Source of the DNA: Lucifuga dentata
Lineage: Eukaryota; Chordata; Actinopteri; Ophidiiformes; Bythitidae
Assembly: GCA_014773175.1 (NCBI GenBank)
Contig: VXCM01000777.1
Coordinates: 1 to 64,000 of the forward strand
DNA: 64,000 nt
Direction of reading: 5' to 3'
Under the pieces are notes generated by a model, which ran no database searches, was not told where the DNA came from, and saw only the letters and a program-made list of their open reading frames with translations. Every line of letters starts with the position of its first letter. Position 1 is the stretch's first letter. A program made the translations under genes and the position numbers. Below are positions 1-13,123 of the stretch, in pieces.

Positions 1-86
1 CACACACACACACAACTCAGCCATCCAAGGAGCTATCAGGTCAACCAGTCACCCTGTGCTGCATTTGTAATACAGTAAAACACTTT

Positions 87-1423
87 GGGTGGGATTCATA
101 AAACGCAGCTCCAGATGTGTTAAGGAAAAATAGCAGCTATGTTCCCTCATTCATAAATGCTGTTTACCAGCATGTTTTAGCATTTGTTTTGAAAGAGGCG
201 TTGCTACGGTATTTTGTTATTCACGTATCAGGGAAGCGATTCATAAAACACACTTTCACACAAATTGAGACCTCTTTGAGTGTGGTGGTAAATGTCAGAA
301 ATGAAATCCAGGCAGTGTTTTAGACTGTGTGCCTCCATATGATAGTGGTCAATAAATTCAATCGATAAGCCCGCTCAGTTGATCAGTGTATTTAAATGGA
401 GAGTTTTGATCTAACCTCGCACACATGCTCGTGGCACCGCGCCTCTTCCTCAAGCCTCTGTCTCTCTCCTGTGACACACACAGCTAACATACCTCCTCTG
501 CACGGGACACTTGGACTGTGTGGACACTGTTGCAGCTTTCTGTCCCTCCTCTCTTAAAATGCGGAACTCTAAAGCGGAGAATTTAGGTTTCCTTTAGTGA
601 TTCAATGTGTCAGTTTTGCTTGTGCATCAGAGAAATCAGTATGAAGTGTCGCTTTTAAATATGAAGCAGCTTATTGAAGGATCATTGCATGTGTTTGAGC
701 CCAATATTTACAATCTGTATACTGTATACGTTCCGTTACTGACAACCATTTCCCAAAATATACTACTGTAGCGGCAAATTTCAGAATTTTTTTCTTACCT
801 TCCAGACTGATATTGGCTTCAGTTCATGCCAGCACGCTATTAAAATCAACTTTTAGAGACTTGAAACATGCTTGAGAGAAGTAATCCATCACAGCAAACA
901 ACATGTCTATTAGAGTTTATTTTGTCAAAATAACTTTATTAACAATCCAATACAGAGCTGCAGAGCTGCACTGAAGACAATGTATTACTCTTCCAGGAAA
1001 TATAGTCCCAGGTGAACACGGCTTCCACCGAGAAATTAAAATGGCTGTGCCTTCTACAATCGTACATAAGTGTTAGAAGGCGAAATGATGAATTTTAAGG
1101 TGGGTGTGTCACCTGAAAGTTTGATTTTGAAAGATTAGGGAATTTGAAAAAAATAAGAGGAAAAGTGACATACAATTTTATGTTTTGAAAATTGGTCATC
1201 ATTTGTGTAACATATATATATATATTGGGCTCAAACATGCATAATAGCCCGTATGGTCCTTTATCACATCGATCTTCATTGGCTTACAACAGCATGCCAG
1301 TAAGGATGTGCTGATTAATGTAAGGGAAGCTTTATGAACAAGCTGGAATTGTCACGGCACGTATTTGTTGTGACGCTGTGTCATGGTGATTTTTATTTAG
1401 ATTGTTTTTAATGAATCCCACCC
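87..1423. mobile_element. GGGTGGGATTCAT element, copy 1, with nested TTAA-MITE
   Basis: Ends GGGTGGGATTCATAAAA (87-103) and its complement AATGAATCCCACCC (1410-1423), so it has terminal inverted repeats. Internal sequence matches the copy at 9344-10924 over several hundred bases (for example CAGTTGATCAGT...GTATTTAAATGGA). A TTAA-MITE (673-1263) is inserted inside. TTAA at 120-123 is the empty counterpart of the site filled in copy 2. No coding capacity. Confidence 0.75.
673..1263. mobile_element. TTAA-MITE copy, divergent subfamily
   Basis: Degenerate left end TTGAAGGATCATTGCATG, right end GTATGGTCCTTTAT. Interior keeps CTTACCTTCCAGACTG and the GGAAATATAGTCCCAGG block. Same orientation as 13582. 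Nested in the element at 87-1423. Confidence 0.8.
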
Positions 1424-2409
1424 TTTGCCTCTTTGCCTGTCTTCATGTAGCATAATTGGGTAGTTAGTCTGTAATGAAGACAACCACCGCCAGTTAGTTT
1501 AGTGCAGCGCTGACAGCAGTGGAGATCTGTCCTCAAGTATCAGTACTCAGCGGCACCGTAATGCCCTTAATCTGAATACCAACACCGGAATGCTGTTACA
1601 CGGCTCTGTAGTGCTGTGTGTGTGTGTGCGCGCATTTGAAGGAATAAGACACTGTTGGCAGGAAAGACTTGGCAGAGCCTGGCAGACTCATCTCTGGCAT
1701 TGTGTATGTATGTTTATTGACAGGAATCCTGCAGCATGTCAACATGAAGCGTTATTAGGAGTGAAATTTCTTTCTGGCGTTTTGAAGACCAACAGAAACG
1801 TCCCCAAAACTCCCATCAAGGAGTCCCATCAAATAATTTATAAAAAGGGTTCATGAGTTCTTTTAGGTGGTAGTGTGATCTTCAGGTTGACTCAGTCAAC
1901 GCTAGAAAAAAGTTGAATTATTGGATTAAGTAATGATGTCAAAGGTCAGAGGTCACAGTGCTTGAACAGTAGTTTGGAAGTTGTCCTCTGACCTAATAGT
2001 ACGTAATAAAAGATGATTTTTTTTTTTTTTTAACCCTTTGAGTCATTTAATGTTCATGTCGTTTCATGTTCGAGTCTAACAGAATGAAGTGGAAGGTGAA
2101 TCTGTTATCTGTGCTGCTCTGTCTGCTGATGAAACTCGCCTGAAACCTTCTGTGTTTCGACACATCCTCACACATCCCAGGAAGCTGTCAACACTGTCTG
2201 GCGTCACAGGTTTATTGTTTAAAAAGTCACCATCAGAACAGATTATACTAACTCCTGAGATCTGGCTACGAAGTCTAACTACATCAGGTAATGTTCCTGT
2301 TGAGTGCATCTAATTTCTCTCAAAACACTTTGATGGCTTCATAAGTAGTAATTAATGTAGCAGTTAGTAATTGTGGCCTTCATTTTACACGCAAGTATGG
2401 CAAGAATTT

Positions 2410-3004
2410 TTAAAGGACCATACCATCCATTTTGTATGTTTGAGCCTAATATATCAATTTACATACATTTTAAGTTACTGACAGTCATTTCCCAAAGGAT
2501 AAAACTGTATTTCAGCTTTCCTGATATTTTTCAAAACCTCTTAATCTTTCAAAATCAAATATTCAAGTGATACACCCATCTTATAAATCCATGTTTCACC
2601 TGCTAATAGTTACGAAAAATTGTGAAGTCACAGTTGTTTAAATTTTTCAATAAACGCGGGTCTTCTTTTAGGACTATATTCCCTGGTGGAGACACACATT
2701 CATGCCGCGCTTTTTATTGCACTTAAACGCTAAAATTACAAAACTTCAAAAAAACCTGAATACACATCTTGTTGGTGATGATGGATTACCTATCCCAAGA
2801 ACATTTCAAGTATCAACAAGTTGATTTTAATAGCATACCAGAATGAACTGAAACCAATGGAGGTCTGGAAAGTAGGGAAATTTTTTTTAATTCATCGTTC
2901 CAGTGGTATGCTTTGGGAAATGATTGTCAGTAACTTAACATGTATGAAAATTGAATATACTTTATTTGGCTCAAACATGCAAAATGGATGGTAAGGTCCT
3001 TTAA
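2410..3004. mobile_element. TTAA-MITE copy, full length, reverse orientation
   Basis: TTAAAGGACCATACCATCC at the left, complementary GGTAAGGTCCTTTAA at the right. Interior runs TTTCAGCTTTCCTGATATTT first, the reverse of the copy at 13582. Confidence 0.9.
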
Positions 3005-3909
3005 TGGTGCTTTTCCATACCGACCCTGTGCCACAATGTGAGCAACCATGATCAGACCCTGTATTGTGTGTATTTCCGTACAACAAGAACAACTCGACTA
3101 AAGGCGTTGCTTGCCTTGGATTGTGTATGGGAGGTTTGAGTTGGCGATGTAAAACAAGAGTAACGCACCTCCATTGTGTATATAAACAACGCTCTCTGTC
3201 ATTAACTACCAAACAGAACTTGTGGTTTCTACACCGTTCACTCTTTGACCTTTCACCCCTGGAGCGTGACTGTTTTTAGCCCTGTTCTTTGCCTCAGATG
3301 CGTACTGTTGTGCCTGAGTTCATGAGCTTCGATGAGTCTGGACAGCAGCTTTCTATCTGGAGCCCACAGGGGATTTTCTGTTCTTGTACTTGCAGAACAT
3401 TCTTCCTATTACATTAACACTTGATCTACAGTTTTTATTAAATGTTTACTGCTCCCTTTACAGAATATATGTATTTTTATTTTGCTAATCCCTGATTCCT
3501 GCTGTTGTGCCTTAATTAATTAGTGTTCAGCCATGTGACACAGAAATATTTCAGCCAATGAATGTAATCTAGAAAATTCACCATCATATGTATTTCAGGT
3601 TTTGAGATTCTGAAACTGAGGAAGTGAGCAGAGAGACTGGAAATGGTAGAAGAAGAACAGCATAAAGCGATTTGGAGTATAAAACAGTTCGATGCAGAGC
3701 TCAATTCAAGTGCTTCAGAGGTGCAATAAATAGATATTTACGTGAATGTTGATATTTATCCCCAAATCTTTTTTTTATTGCCCCAAACTAAAGAGTCTCA
3801 GTGTTTCCTCCAGTGTGTTTCGTTTTTTTAGATTTGACGATGCTACTGATTGTTCTCTGGTGGGCCCTCAGCGTTAATCATTATTTAACAAGCATGTCAA
3901 ATTAGGAAA

Positions 3910-4225
3910 CATGGTGGAGACATACATTCACTCTGCACTTTTTATTGCGCTTAAACACTAAAATTACACAACTTCCAAATAAACATGAGTACACGTCTTG
4001 TTGGTGATGAAGGATGACCTATCCCAAGAACGTTTCAGGTATCGACAAGTTGATTTTAATGGCGTACCCGAATGAACTGAAACCAATGGAGGTCTGGAAA
4101 TTTTTTTTAATTTTAATTCACCGTTCCAGTAGTATGCTTTGGGAAATGGTTGTCAGTAACATTACGTGTTTGAAAATTGAATATATTAGGCTTAAACATG
4201 CAAAATGAATGGTATGGTCCTTTAA
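3910..4225. mobile_element. TTAA-MITE fragment (right part only)
   Basis: Begins inside the element at GGTGGAGACATACATTCACT and runs to GGTATGGTCCTTTAA. The left inverted repeat is missing. Reverse orientation. Confidence 0.85.
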
Positions 4226-4362
4226 GAAAGTCATCCTATCTCCTCCAGAATCACTGAGAGCCGCAGAGCTGTCTGAACATGTTAGGAGTTCTCAGCATGT
4301 GGCAAATGATAGAGAAAAAATGTGCACGTTCACACATTCTGATGTACATGGAAAGATACAAC

Positions 4363-4610
4363 TTAAAGGACAACCCCGACAATTTTGATGTTTCAGCCCA
4401 ATAAATGCAACTCAATAAAAGCATCTTCTCTTGGGACTATATTCCCTGCTGGAGCCTTACATTGGCTTCCATGCAGCTCCATTTTGGACCACGTTGCCAT
4501 AGAAACAATTCAACATAATGTTCGCTGTGATGGATTATGCATCTCAAGCACGTTTAAAGTCTCTACAAGTTGATTTTTAATAGCGTACTGGAATGAATTA
4601 AACCAGTTGT
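4363..4610. mobile_element. TTAA-MITE fragment, divergent, internally deleted
   Basis: Starts TTAAAGGACAACC, jumps to CTTGGGACTATATTCCCTG, ends near AGTTGATTTTTAATAGCGTA. The right inverted repeat is absent. Confidence 0.65.
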
Positions 4611-7258
4611 TGTTGTTAGAGTTGTGGTGAAATCATCAATCAGTAGGACAGAGAAGCACAGAGTCAGATTTTAGAGACAGGAGAGCAAATGTCAAAGTGA
4701 TGGCGACAGACGGAGAAACCAGACTTTTGATGATCAGCATGAAGTCTGGTCACAGTGACCTTTAACGTGTTCAGCAGCTGCCTTCTTCAACCAGGATTTT
4801 CTGATTCAGATTCACAACAGCTGAACACACACATTAACACGGTCGTACAGTTCGTTCTGACACGGTGCTGCCAGAAAAACAGGACCTGTCAGAATCCAGA
4901 GGCTCTGATCAGCCAGACCAGACCCGCAGGCTCAGACTCTGGTCTTAAACCCGCGATCTGTGTGAGACAGCANAAAAAAAAAGGCGAGGAAGCAAGATGA
5001 AGTAATAGGAACAAAAACCGCAACAAAGATAAGTGAAAGAAGGAAGAGGCTGAGAGAGAAGCTGGATCCTCACTGTGAGGTCTCAGCATGCAACAGCCAG
5101 GAGTTTACAAGCTGACGGAGCAGGGAAGGAATTCTCTCTCATTCATCTCTCCCTCTCTCTCTCTCTCGTTCACTCACTCAGAGGAAATCTTGGCTCCCAT
5201 CCTGTTTAGTGTACGTCAGTCGACCAATCAGAATGTTGTGTCTTCTTGACTTCAGAGAGAAAGATCAGATCGACAGAAGATTGTGCCTCAGTTCTAAGAT
5301 TGTGCCTCAGTTCTTTGAATCTGTGTTCACATGTAGCACTTCAAAAACATTTTTTTAAAATGTAAAACTGTGATTCCTATCTAATAGCATTTATATTTCT
5401 AATAGCATTTATAATGTCATTCTGTCATATACATCTGAAAGGTTGATATAATTGAAAACGAGATTTCAGGCTTTCATTTGACATGAAAGTTCTGTTAAAT
5501 CTAACCAACGACAAAGTGGAAAATGGCGCATTTCAGCATGAAAAATTTTAAAAAGTAAGCTTAAGCAGCACTGATTGAACTTGGACTTCATCTGACTCCT
5601 GCTTCACATCGTTCACAGCATCTCTAGCTGTATCAGGCAGACGTTACTGCAGTGCCACAACACCAAGGCTGACTGATGGACAGTGTTCATTTCTAGCTTC
5701 TCACGCTGACAAAAGAGGAAATGAAGCAACCGTAATTCAGCATCAACCAGCTGTTTCTCTGTGGAAGTGAATTGGACTTCCTGTGTAGTTCTTAAAGCTT
5801 TAGGTTGGCAAAAAGTTGTTTGCTCTGTAAAGGAAACGTAGGAGAAAAGCAGTGGCCAGTGGAAGCAATTGAGGCTTTGACATGGCCTCTGATTAATAAT
5901 TTGTGAGAAATAAAGTGATGTACAAATAGTTTCTGTAACAGGTGAAATCATTGAGTTGTTTCAATTCTCTTAACACAGCAGCATATTAGGACATTTTTAC
6001 CTACAGGCCTTAGCAGCAAATGCAAAACTACCAGTCTGCTCTTCTCTGGCCATTTTCTACAGAATACAATCCAGTTTTTAGATCGATGTCCCATCTTCCA
6101 GACAGAAAGCTTTTGGTTTTAGTCAGTTTCATTACACTGTGAAAATTTACTTTGCAAACACTAAAAAAAAGTAATTTGAGACATTAACCATTATCGTGAG
6201 CAATTAGTTGCTTTACTGTTTTGCTAAAGGGACATTTTCAACCTGTGGTAATGCAGATATGTGCAAGGATTCTTTTGACAGCTGTCTTTGTTGGTGCATT
6301 CAAGGAAACTCTGACATGTCGGCATTCACGGCCAAAAGTGTCCTTGTTTCTAGAGTGGGACTAAAATGCTTCCTGTGCGTTTCAGAGTAGCAGTTTGACA
6401 GTTTAAGTTGCAGACGTACTGGCTGGTTGACCTGTTGATACACAGACATACTGTCAATCACTCAATGAATTTTATTTAAAGTGCAAAATCACCATGCATC
6501 ATGGTCCTGATACACTTTACAATTAAAAGAAACANTTTTATTTAAAGTGCAAAATCACCATGCATCATGGTCCTGATACACTTTACAATTAAAAGAAACA
6601 TTGAACAAAACAAAACATGCAACAATAAAACACTAAAACCCCGACATTACAACAGTTACAGTAAAAACAAGGACATTTGGGTCTTCCCGCCAAACCTGGG
6701 CGGGTCTTCATTAACCTGGGTGGGCCGCCCAATTAAAGCCTGTGTATGGGAAACACTGTATGGCCTGTTGGTACTAATTATTTTCTTGAACTTTTGTACA
6801 TTCAGTGTGACATGGTGTTGCTGTTTTTGCTCTCGGAAATTCAGTTATGTGTTGAAAATCACGACCTTTTTTTTTTTTTTNCCTTTTTTTTTTTTTGTCA
6901 TTATTGCTCAGTAGCGCCGCTAGCGACCACAAACTTGACAGCTCCACTTTTAAATCGGCGTCTCTGAAAGAAGTGGTCAACGCCAACGTGCTGCAGCTAA
7001 ACGGCATCAGCCACAAATGTGTGTGATGCTGAATGATGTCATGAGGCATAAAACTACCAGTCTGCTGTTTACTGGTTGATGATGTCATGTTCTCTCTCTC
7101 TCTCTCTCCCTCCNCTCCCTCCCTCCCTCCGTGTGTGTGTGCACGTGCCTGTTTGCATTTTGTGTGTAAGAGCAACAGAAAGTGTTTGTTGCAGAAAAAG
7201 ACCTGCACTAGGTAAATGTGTATATGTGAACCAAAGTACGTGACGCATTTTGTATGTA

Positions 7259-7291
<33 letters not shown>

Positions 7292-7386
7292 CTGTGAGTG
7301 TTGTTGCTGGGTGAAAAGCTCTATAGTTAGGTCTGTCCTTCCCTGTCTGTGGGTTACCATGGGGACAGGAGGTAACTGTCAGAGTG

Positions 7387-7404
7387 TGTGTGTGTGTGTG
7401 TGTN

Positions 7405-7466
<62 letters not shown>
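7387..7466 (+). repeat. (TG)n microsatellite
   Basis: About 80 bp of TG with an N at 7404. Neighbouring (TC)n at 7591-7662 carries an N at 7645. Confidence 0.9.
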
Positions 7467-7467
<1 letters not shown>

Positions 7468-7593
7468 TGGCGGAGGGTGGTGGAGATGGAGTGATAAGGA
7501 GCTGTGAAGCAGTAGCTCTATGTAGCACCAGCATTCAGGTTATTGGTCGGTAAAACAATTTCAACTCTTCCTCTCTCTGTCTGTTGCTTGCTT

Positions 7594-7644
<51 letters not shown>

Positions 7645-8583
7645 NTCTCTCTCTCTCTCTCTCCCTCCCTCCCTCTCCTATTTGGTCTTGCTTTCTGGTC
7701 AGTGAACAGTGGTTTTTCAGTCTAGATGGAGAGCTGAGAGCTTATGAATGAAATTCCTGGAAACAGCTTCCGGATCGAGCCGCAACCTGTGTCTGTGTGT
7801 ATTGTAGTTGTTTGTCCTACTGTGTCTGTATTTTCGCATCAGTTTAGTGTGTGTGTATGTGTGTGTATACACTTGCTTTTATTGCTCGTGTTTATATGTA
7901 TGCATGCAGTTTCGTGCCTCGCCTTGGCACGTGTCTGTGTACTGTCTTACATGTGAGGATGTGAAAATGTAAATATGTGACTTCCACATGTTTACAAGTT
8001 TGCTGAATGGAGTGTGTACACATAGAGCGTGTGTGTGCGCTTTGTAACCTTCTTGTCGGCTCACGTCGTCGTGTCGTGCGCGTCTTCCTTATGGCTGTGT
8101 GATCGCGATGTGCAGTGGCGTCACAGTGATTCCAAATGAAATCTTACATACCTTTATCTCCAGCGGTCCTTGTCCGTTTCTGTCACCATTTCTGCAAAAT
8201 GAAAACCTCAGCACAAAGTAAATAACACGTAGCTGTTCAGGTCGTTGTGAATGCTGATGTGAGCAAAAAAGTAAATGAGTTAATTAAAACAAACATCAAC
8301 ATGTACCACATGCTGTAACATCTAACACCGTCTAACTCCTCCTGCTTTGTCACATATTACAGGATTTGTTATTTCACTTGTTGAAGTCATAAACTGCTGG
8401 ATAATGTAACACGGTCACACTGATTTGTACGAGGTGATGTGAGTATTGTGAGGTGTGTGAAGGTGTTGCGTGTAGTAGTGTGTTGTAACAGGGAGGTTGG
8501 AAGAGGCTTTTCACAGCCTCTCTTCATTAGAATGCTGAAGTTCAGGTGCAGTTTCAACCCGACAGCAGCTCTTTTCAGGTGTG

Positions 8584-8983
8584 TTAAAGGACCGTACTGG
8601 CAGTTGTGCATGTTTGAGCCTAATATATTCAATTTTCATACATGTTATGTTACTGACCTTCATTTCCCAAAGGATAAAACTGTATTTCAGCTTTCCTGAT
8701 ATTTTACAAAAAAAATCTTAATCTTTCAAAATCAAATATTTAAGTGATACACCCACCTTAAAAATCAATGTTTCACCTGCTAATAGTTATGCAAAATTAT
8801 GAAGGCATGGTCATTTAAATTTTTCCATAAACGCAGGTCTTCTTTTGGAAACTGTATTCCCCAGTAGAGACATACATTCACTCCATGCTTTTTATTGTGC
8901 TTAAACGCTAAAATTAATCTTACGTGTATGAAAATTGAATATATTAGGCTCAAACATGCAGGATCGCTGGTGTGGTCTTTTAA
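8584..8983. mobile_element. TTAA-MITE copy with internal deletion
   Basis: TTAAAGGACCGTACTGG at left, GTGTGGTCTTTTAA at right, both with the typical inverted repeat. About 200 bp of the interior is missing. Reverse orientation. Confidence 0.85.
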
Positions 8984-9376
8984 ATCTGTGCAGAGGCATT
9001 GAAACATCATGAAATGATCATTTTTAAAGTGGCTCCGCTCACAATGCTGGCTGACAAATTTGGGCTGTAGGGGGCGCTATGCCAAGCTGTGAAAACTGAG
9101 CCATCACAGTGGTTACTTCTTGTTGATGCTGAGGTTTGTAAACTAAAGCTACCTGTTGAAGTTGGAGGGACTCATTTCTTAAAGATAAATAACTGTCTGC
9201 GTCAAAGTTTTTTTTCTTTCTTTAGTAAATTCATTTTCATATTTAAATATTGAAAAATCACAACAAGAAAGTTTTCACCGACATTGAAAAGTAATTGTGT
9301 GGTTTGAGATGTGCTTTGGACCCAGTCAGACAACAGCAGAGTCATGGGGCAAGATTCATAAAACACAGTGCCAGAA

Positions 9377-10339
9377 TTAAAGGACCATACCATCCATTTT
9401 GCATGTTTGAGCCTGATATATTCAATTTTCATATATGCAAGTTTACTGACAATCACTTCCCAAAGGATAAAACTGTAACGGTGAATTCAATTTTTTTTTT
9501 TTTCCTACCTTCCAGACTGCCATTGGTTTCAGTTAATTCTGGTACACTATTAAAATCAACTTGTTNTTTTCCTACCTTCCAGACTGCCATTGGTTTCAGT
9601 TAATTCTGGTACACTATTAAAATCAACTTGTTAATACTTGAAATGTTCTTGGAATAGGTAATCCATCATCACAAACAACAGTTGTCCATCCATTTTCTAA
9701 ACCCGTTTGTCCTGTTGAGGGTCACGGGGGTCACTGGAGCCTATCCCAGCGGTCATAGGGCGAGAGNCCCGTTTGTCCTGTTGAGGGTCACGGGGGTCAC
9801 TGGAGCCTATCCCAGCGGTCATAGGGCGAGAGGCGGGGTACAAACAACAGTTGTATTCAGGGTTTTTTTTGGAAGTTACATAATTTTAGCATTTAAGCAA
9901 AATAAAACATGCGGAGTAATTATGTGTCCACCGGGGAATATAGTCCCAAAAGAAGACCTGCGTTTATGGAAAAATTTAAACAACCATGACTTCNACCGGG
10001 GAATATAGTCCCAAAAGAAGACCTGCGTTTATGGAAAAATTTAAACAACCATGACTTCATGAGGCTGCATAATTATTAATAGGTGAAACATTGATTTTTA
10101 AGGTGGGGGTATCACTTGAATATTTGATTTTGAAAGATTAAGAGTTTTTGTAAAATATCAGGAAAGTTGAAATACGGTTTTATCCTTTGGGAAATGATTG
10201 TCAGTAATGTAACGTGTNTAAAATATCAGGAAAGTTGAAATACGGTTTTATCCTTTGGGAAATGATTGTCAGTAATGTAACGTGTAAAAATTTAAAATAT
10301 TAGACCCAAACATGCAAAATGGCCGGTATGGTCCTTTAA
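9377..10339. mobile_element. TTAA-MITE copy inflated by assembly duplications and a nested insertion
   Basis: TTAA-flanked at both ends, forward orientation. Three N positions (9566, 9994, 10218) have duplicated flanks inside the MITE, and a fourth (9767) lies inside a foreign insertion at 9686-9839. Without these the copy would be near the usual 590 bp. Confidence 0.85.
9671..9854 (+). mobile_element. short retro-type insertion with 15-bp direct repeats
   Basis: ACAAACAACAGTTGT occurs at about 9671-9685 and 9840-9854, flanking a fragment beginning CCATCCATTTTCTAAACCCG and containing GGAGCCTATCCCAGC. This sequence is a very common teleost dispersed repeat. The direct repeats look like a target-site duplication. 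The insert itself is about 88 bp once the N-flanking duplication at 9767 is removed. Confidence 0.65.
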
Positions 10340-11390
10340 TATCTCCATAAATATCTAGAGGGAACCATGTCCCCTCATTCATAAGTGCCTGCTTCCAGCA
10401 TCTATTAGCATTCGCCTTAAAAGAGGCGTTACCTTGTTGCTGGAGAAGGAACTCATAAAACACACCGTAAATCAAAAGAAATTAAGACGTGTTTCATTCT
10501 GGTAAATTTCAGCAATATGAAATTTGGGTGGTTTTAAACTGTGTTTTCTTCATATGTGTTAGTGATCAATAAATTTGACAGATAAACTCAGTTGATCAGT
10601 CAGTCAGTGTATTTAAATGGACAGTTTTCATCTTATCTCATACACATTATTATGGGCCAGGATTAGCGTCAATTGCTTCAAATGCCAAGTTCAAAAGCAG
10701 AGAATTTATGCTTCTTTTGCCGATGTAACTCGTCCATTTCAGTTTGATGGCAAATGAAGCGGCATAAAGCTCTTAAACAAAGAAGCAGCTCATTAACACG
10801 CTGACACCCCTTATAACCATAACGTGCTGATTAACATAAGGAAAACTTTATGAATGAGCTCCAGTTATCACAGCTTATTTACCATGATTTTTTTTTTTTT
10901 GTTTTTTCAATGAATCCTGGCCATTGTGTTCTTGGTTTTTCCTGCTGCTGCTGCCTGTGAATTTTGAATGAATTTGGTGGAAAAAAGACTGAAAACAGGA
11001 GAAAGTCAAGCTGCCTCCCTGCAGAATCAGCAGGATCTGCTGAGTGTTTCATTAGTATTTACTGCAGTGACACAATGAGAACACATAAACTTTCACTTTG
11101 GTTACGCTCCCTCACTGACACTTAGGTTTGGGAGAGTCAGCTACACTCCAACATTAAAAGAAAGTGATCATCCCAAGTCTGAATATTGATATGAGCAAAA
11201 ACACCAAATGCATTTTTGCTGTCTGGAGGGTTTGTGTGCGTTCATGCTTTCATACTCTGGAGAGTACGACCTCAAATGCAGGGACTTAAAGTTTTTATCT
11301 CGGTAATGAAGAACTTTTGTGTTGTTTACATCATGTTGTTCTCGCTTTTGTATGTGTGGTGATTTTCACCGTTTGTGTGGTTTGTGTCAG

Positions 11391-11538
11391 TTCTACCTGC
11401 AGGACACGAAGAGCAGCAACGGCACCTTCATCAACAGCCAGAGGCTGAGTCGCGGCTCCGAGGAGAGTCCGCCCTGCGAGGTTCTCTCCGGAGACATCAT
11501 CCAGTTTGGAGTCGACGTCACCGAGAACACGCGCAAAG
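11391..11538 (+). CDS. slmap: slmap exon: C-terminal half of FHA domain
   Basis: Preceded by AG at 11389-11390 and followed by GT at 11539. It translates in frame from TTC and begins [19 protein letters not shown], nearly identical to mammalian [13 protein letters not shown] is the signature loop of FHA domains that contacts phosphothreonine peptides. The second half ([17 protein letters not shown]) supplies the last FHA strands. It ends in phase 1, and its last G joins TG of the next exon to give Val. The earlier FHA residues (Gly-Arg and Ser-Arg-Asn-His region) must be on an exon before the window. Confidence 0.97.
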
Positions 11539-13074
11539 GTCTGACGCAGCATGCAGGCACATGCATTGTCTTACACACAAAAGTATGGTAGTTAAATATA
11601 GACAACACACAAAATGGTTTACGCTTAAAAATGTAAATAGAATGCAGAGAGAGAATCATGGCAGAAGGTTAGACAGTTATTATTGCTCTATCAGACTTCT
11701 TAAAGATGGGCATAAGATCTCTGCTGTAGTTATACTTACACACACACACACACACACAGCAGATCACACATCGAGATCAGATTTTCAGCTTCACTGAGTG
11801 TGTAGATCAGTAGATGTAATTCGTGGCTGCGGTGGATGTTGTGTATTAAAGCATTCCAGGTTTCTGTTTATTCTCACAGATATTCACTATAAGTCAGTGG
11901 TTCTCACATCTCTCCCTACTCTACACACACACACACACACCTGATTACCTGATTACCTGTGTGGCCCATCAAGATCTGGGAGGCAGCAGCACCTGATCAA
12001 ATGCGTTATTACCGTGGCTGCTGCAACAGCAGCTACAGTGTCTACAAAACCACGACTAGTACCATCTTCAGTATTAACGGTGTATATGTTTATATACATT
12101 TTTAACTTCGATTATACTGGGATTAAGGCAATGAGCGTTTTTTTGAAACGGCATGAAAACAACCATAATTGTTATATGTCTGATATACTGTATAGAGAAA
12201 GTCCTCCATTTCTGTTGACAGAGACATGGTATTGATCACTTAGGTCATTCATATGCGGATAAAGTAGAACAGTGTCGCATTTTATTCCTATGAGTCAGAA
12301 AGGCGAGTAAATTCCAATTTATGTATTTCGATTGCAGTCACATTGACAACATCTGATACATATCTGATTCATTTCCACGTATGTACATGGCCCAAAACAG
12401 ATCTGAGAATATCCGACTCCATGAGCCTCTTTAACATTTACATCTTTTTGCTCACCACATTTGAGCAAAAAGGTCAGATTCAGATCGCTTATACATGGAT
12501 ATTGTAAAAGTAGTATTAGACCATTCATATGTAGTTTTTCTGGCTGTGTGTTGTCTTGGTAACCAGTCCTGAAGTGTGTTATGTTAACACATTGTCTTTT
12601 TGTGTCTCAGTGACCCATGGCTGCATCGTGTCGACTATCAAACTCTTCCTACCTGATGGGATGGAGGCACGCAGGCGAAGCGAGTAAGCATTCTCATTGG
12701 TGAACACTAATGTACCACTCATTCTGATTGGGTAACACTGATACATAAATAGTACTTATTTTTATTAATCATAATACATGGAGGTTTGAATTCGTTAACA
12801 CTAACGGTGTTTTCATTGGTCAACACAAACTGTAACAAAACTTTCTCTGTGATTAAGGTTCAGAAAAGGCGTATTGCATTATCATTATTATCATTACCAT
12901 TAAAAAAGTTTTTAATTGGACAGGTGGTAGTATATGGAGACAGTGTTACTACTAGTTGCTAATTTCTTAGTCTGTCCTTTCGATATCTTTTATCTTTCAT
13001 TTCATGTTTACAGTTATTTTGTGGTGAGAGCTGGAGATGTCACAAAAGTTATTCTGTTGACAAACTGAGCAAAT

Positions 13075-13123
<49 letters not shown>

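Larger units (their letters stand above)
9344..10924. mobile_element. GGGTGGGATTCAT element, copy 2, with nested TTAA-MITE
   Basis: Degenerate ends ATGGGGCAAGATTCATAAAA and AATGAATCCTGGCCAT. Aligned with copy 1 on either side of the TTAA-MITE at 9377-10339. TTAA at 10793-10796 is the empty site corresponding to the MITE insertion in copy 1. Confidence 0.7.
1..11390 (+). other. slmap: 5' intron sequence upstream of first visible slmap exon
   Basis: No coding exon recognised. Contains two copies of the GGGTGGGATTCAT element, TTAA-MITEs, CA/TG/TC microsatellites (1-14, 7263-7290, 7387-7466, 7591-7662), and a common teleost repeat fragment at about 6464-6610 that is duplicated across an N. 4610-8583 otherwise shows no structured feature. 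It is assigned to slmap because the first visible exon is internal. Confidence 0.75.

Noticed and set aside
7089..7133. TC/CCCT tract as a possible promoter
   Set aside because: Simple microsatellite with an N, no nearby exon or start signals.
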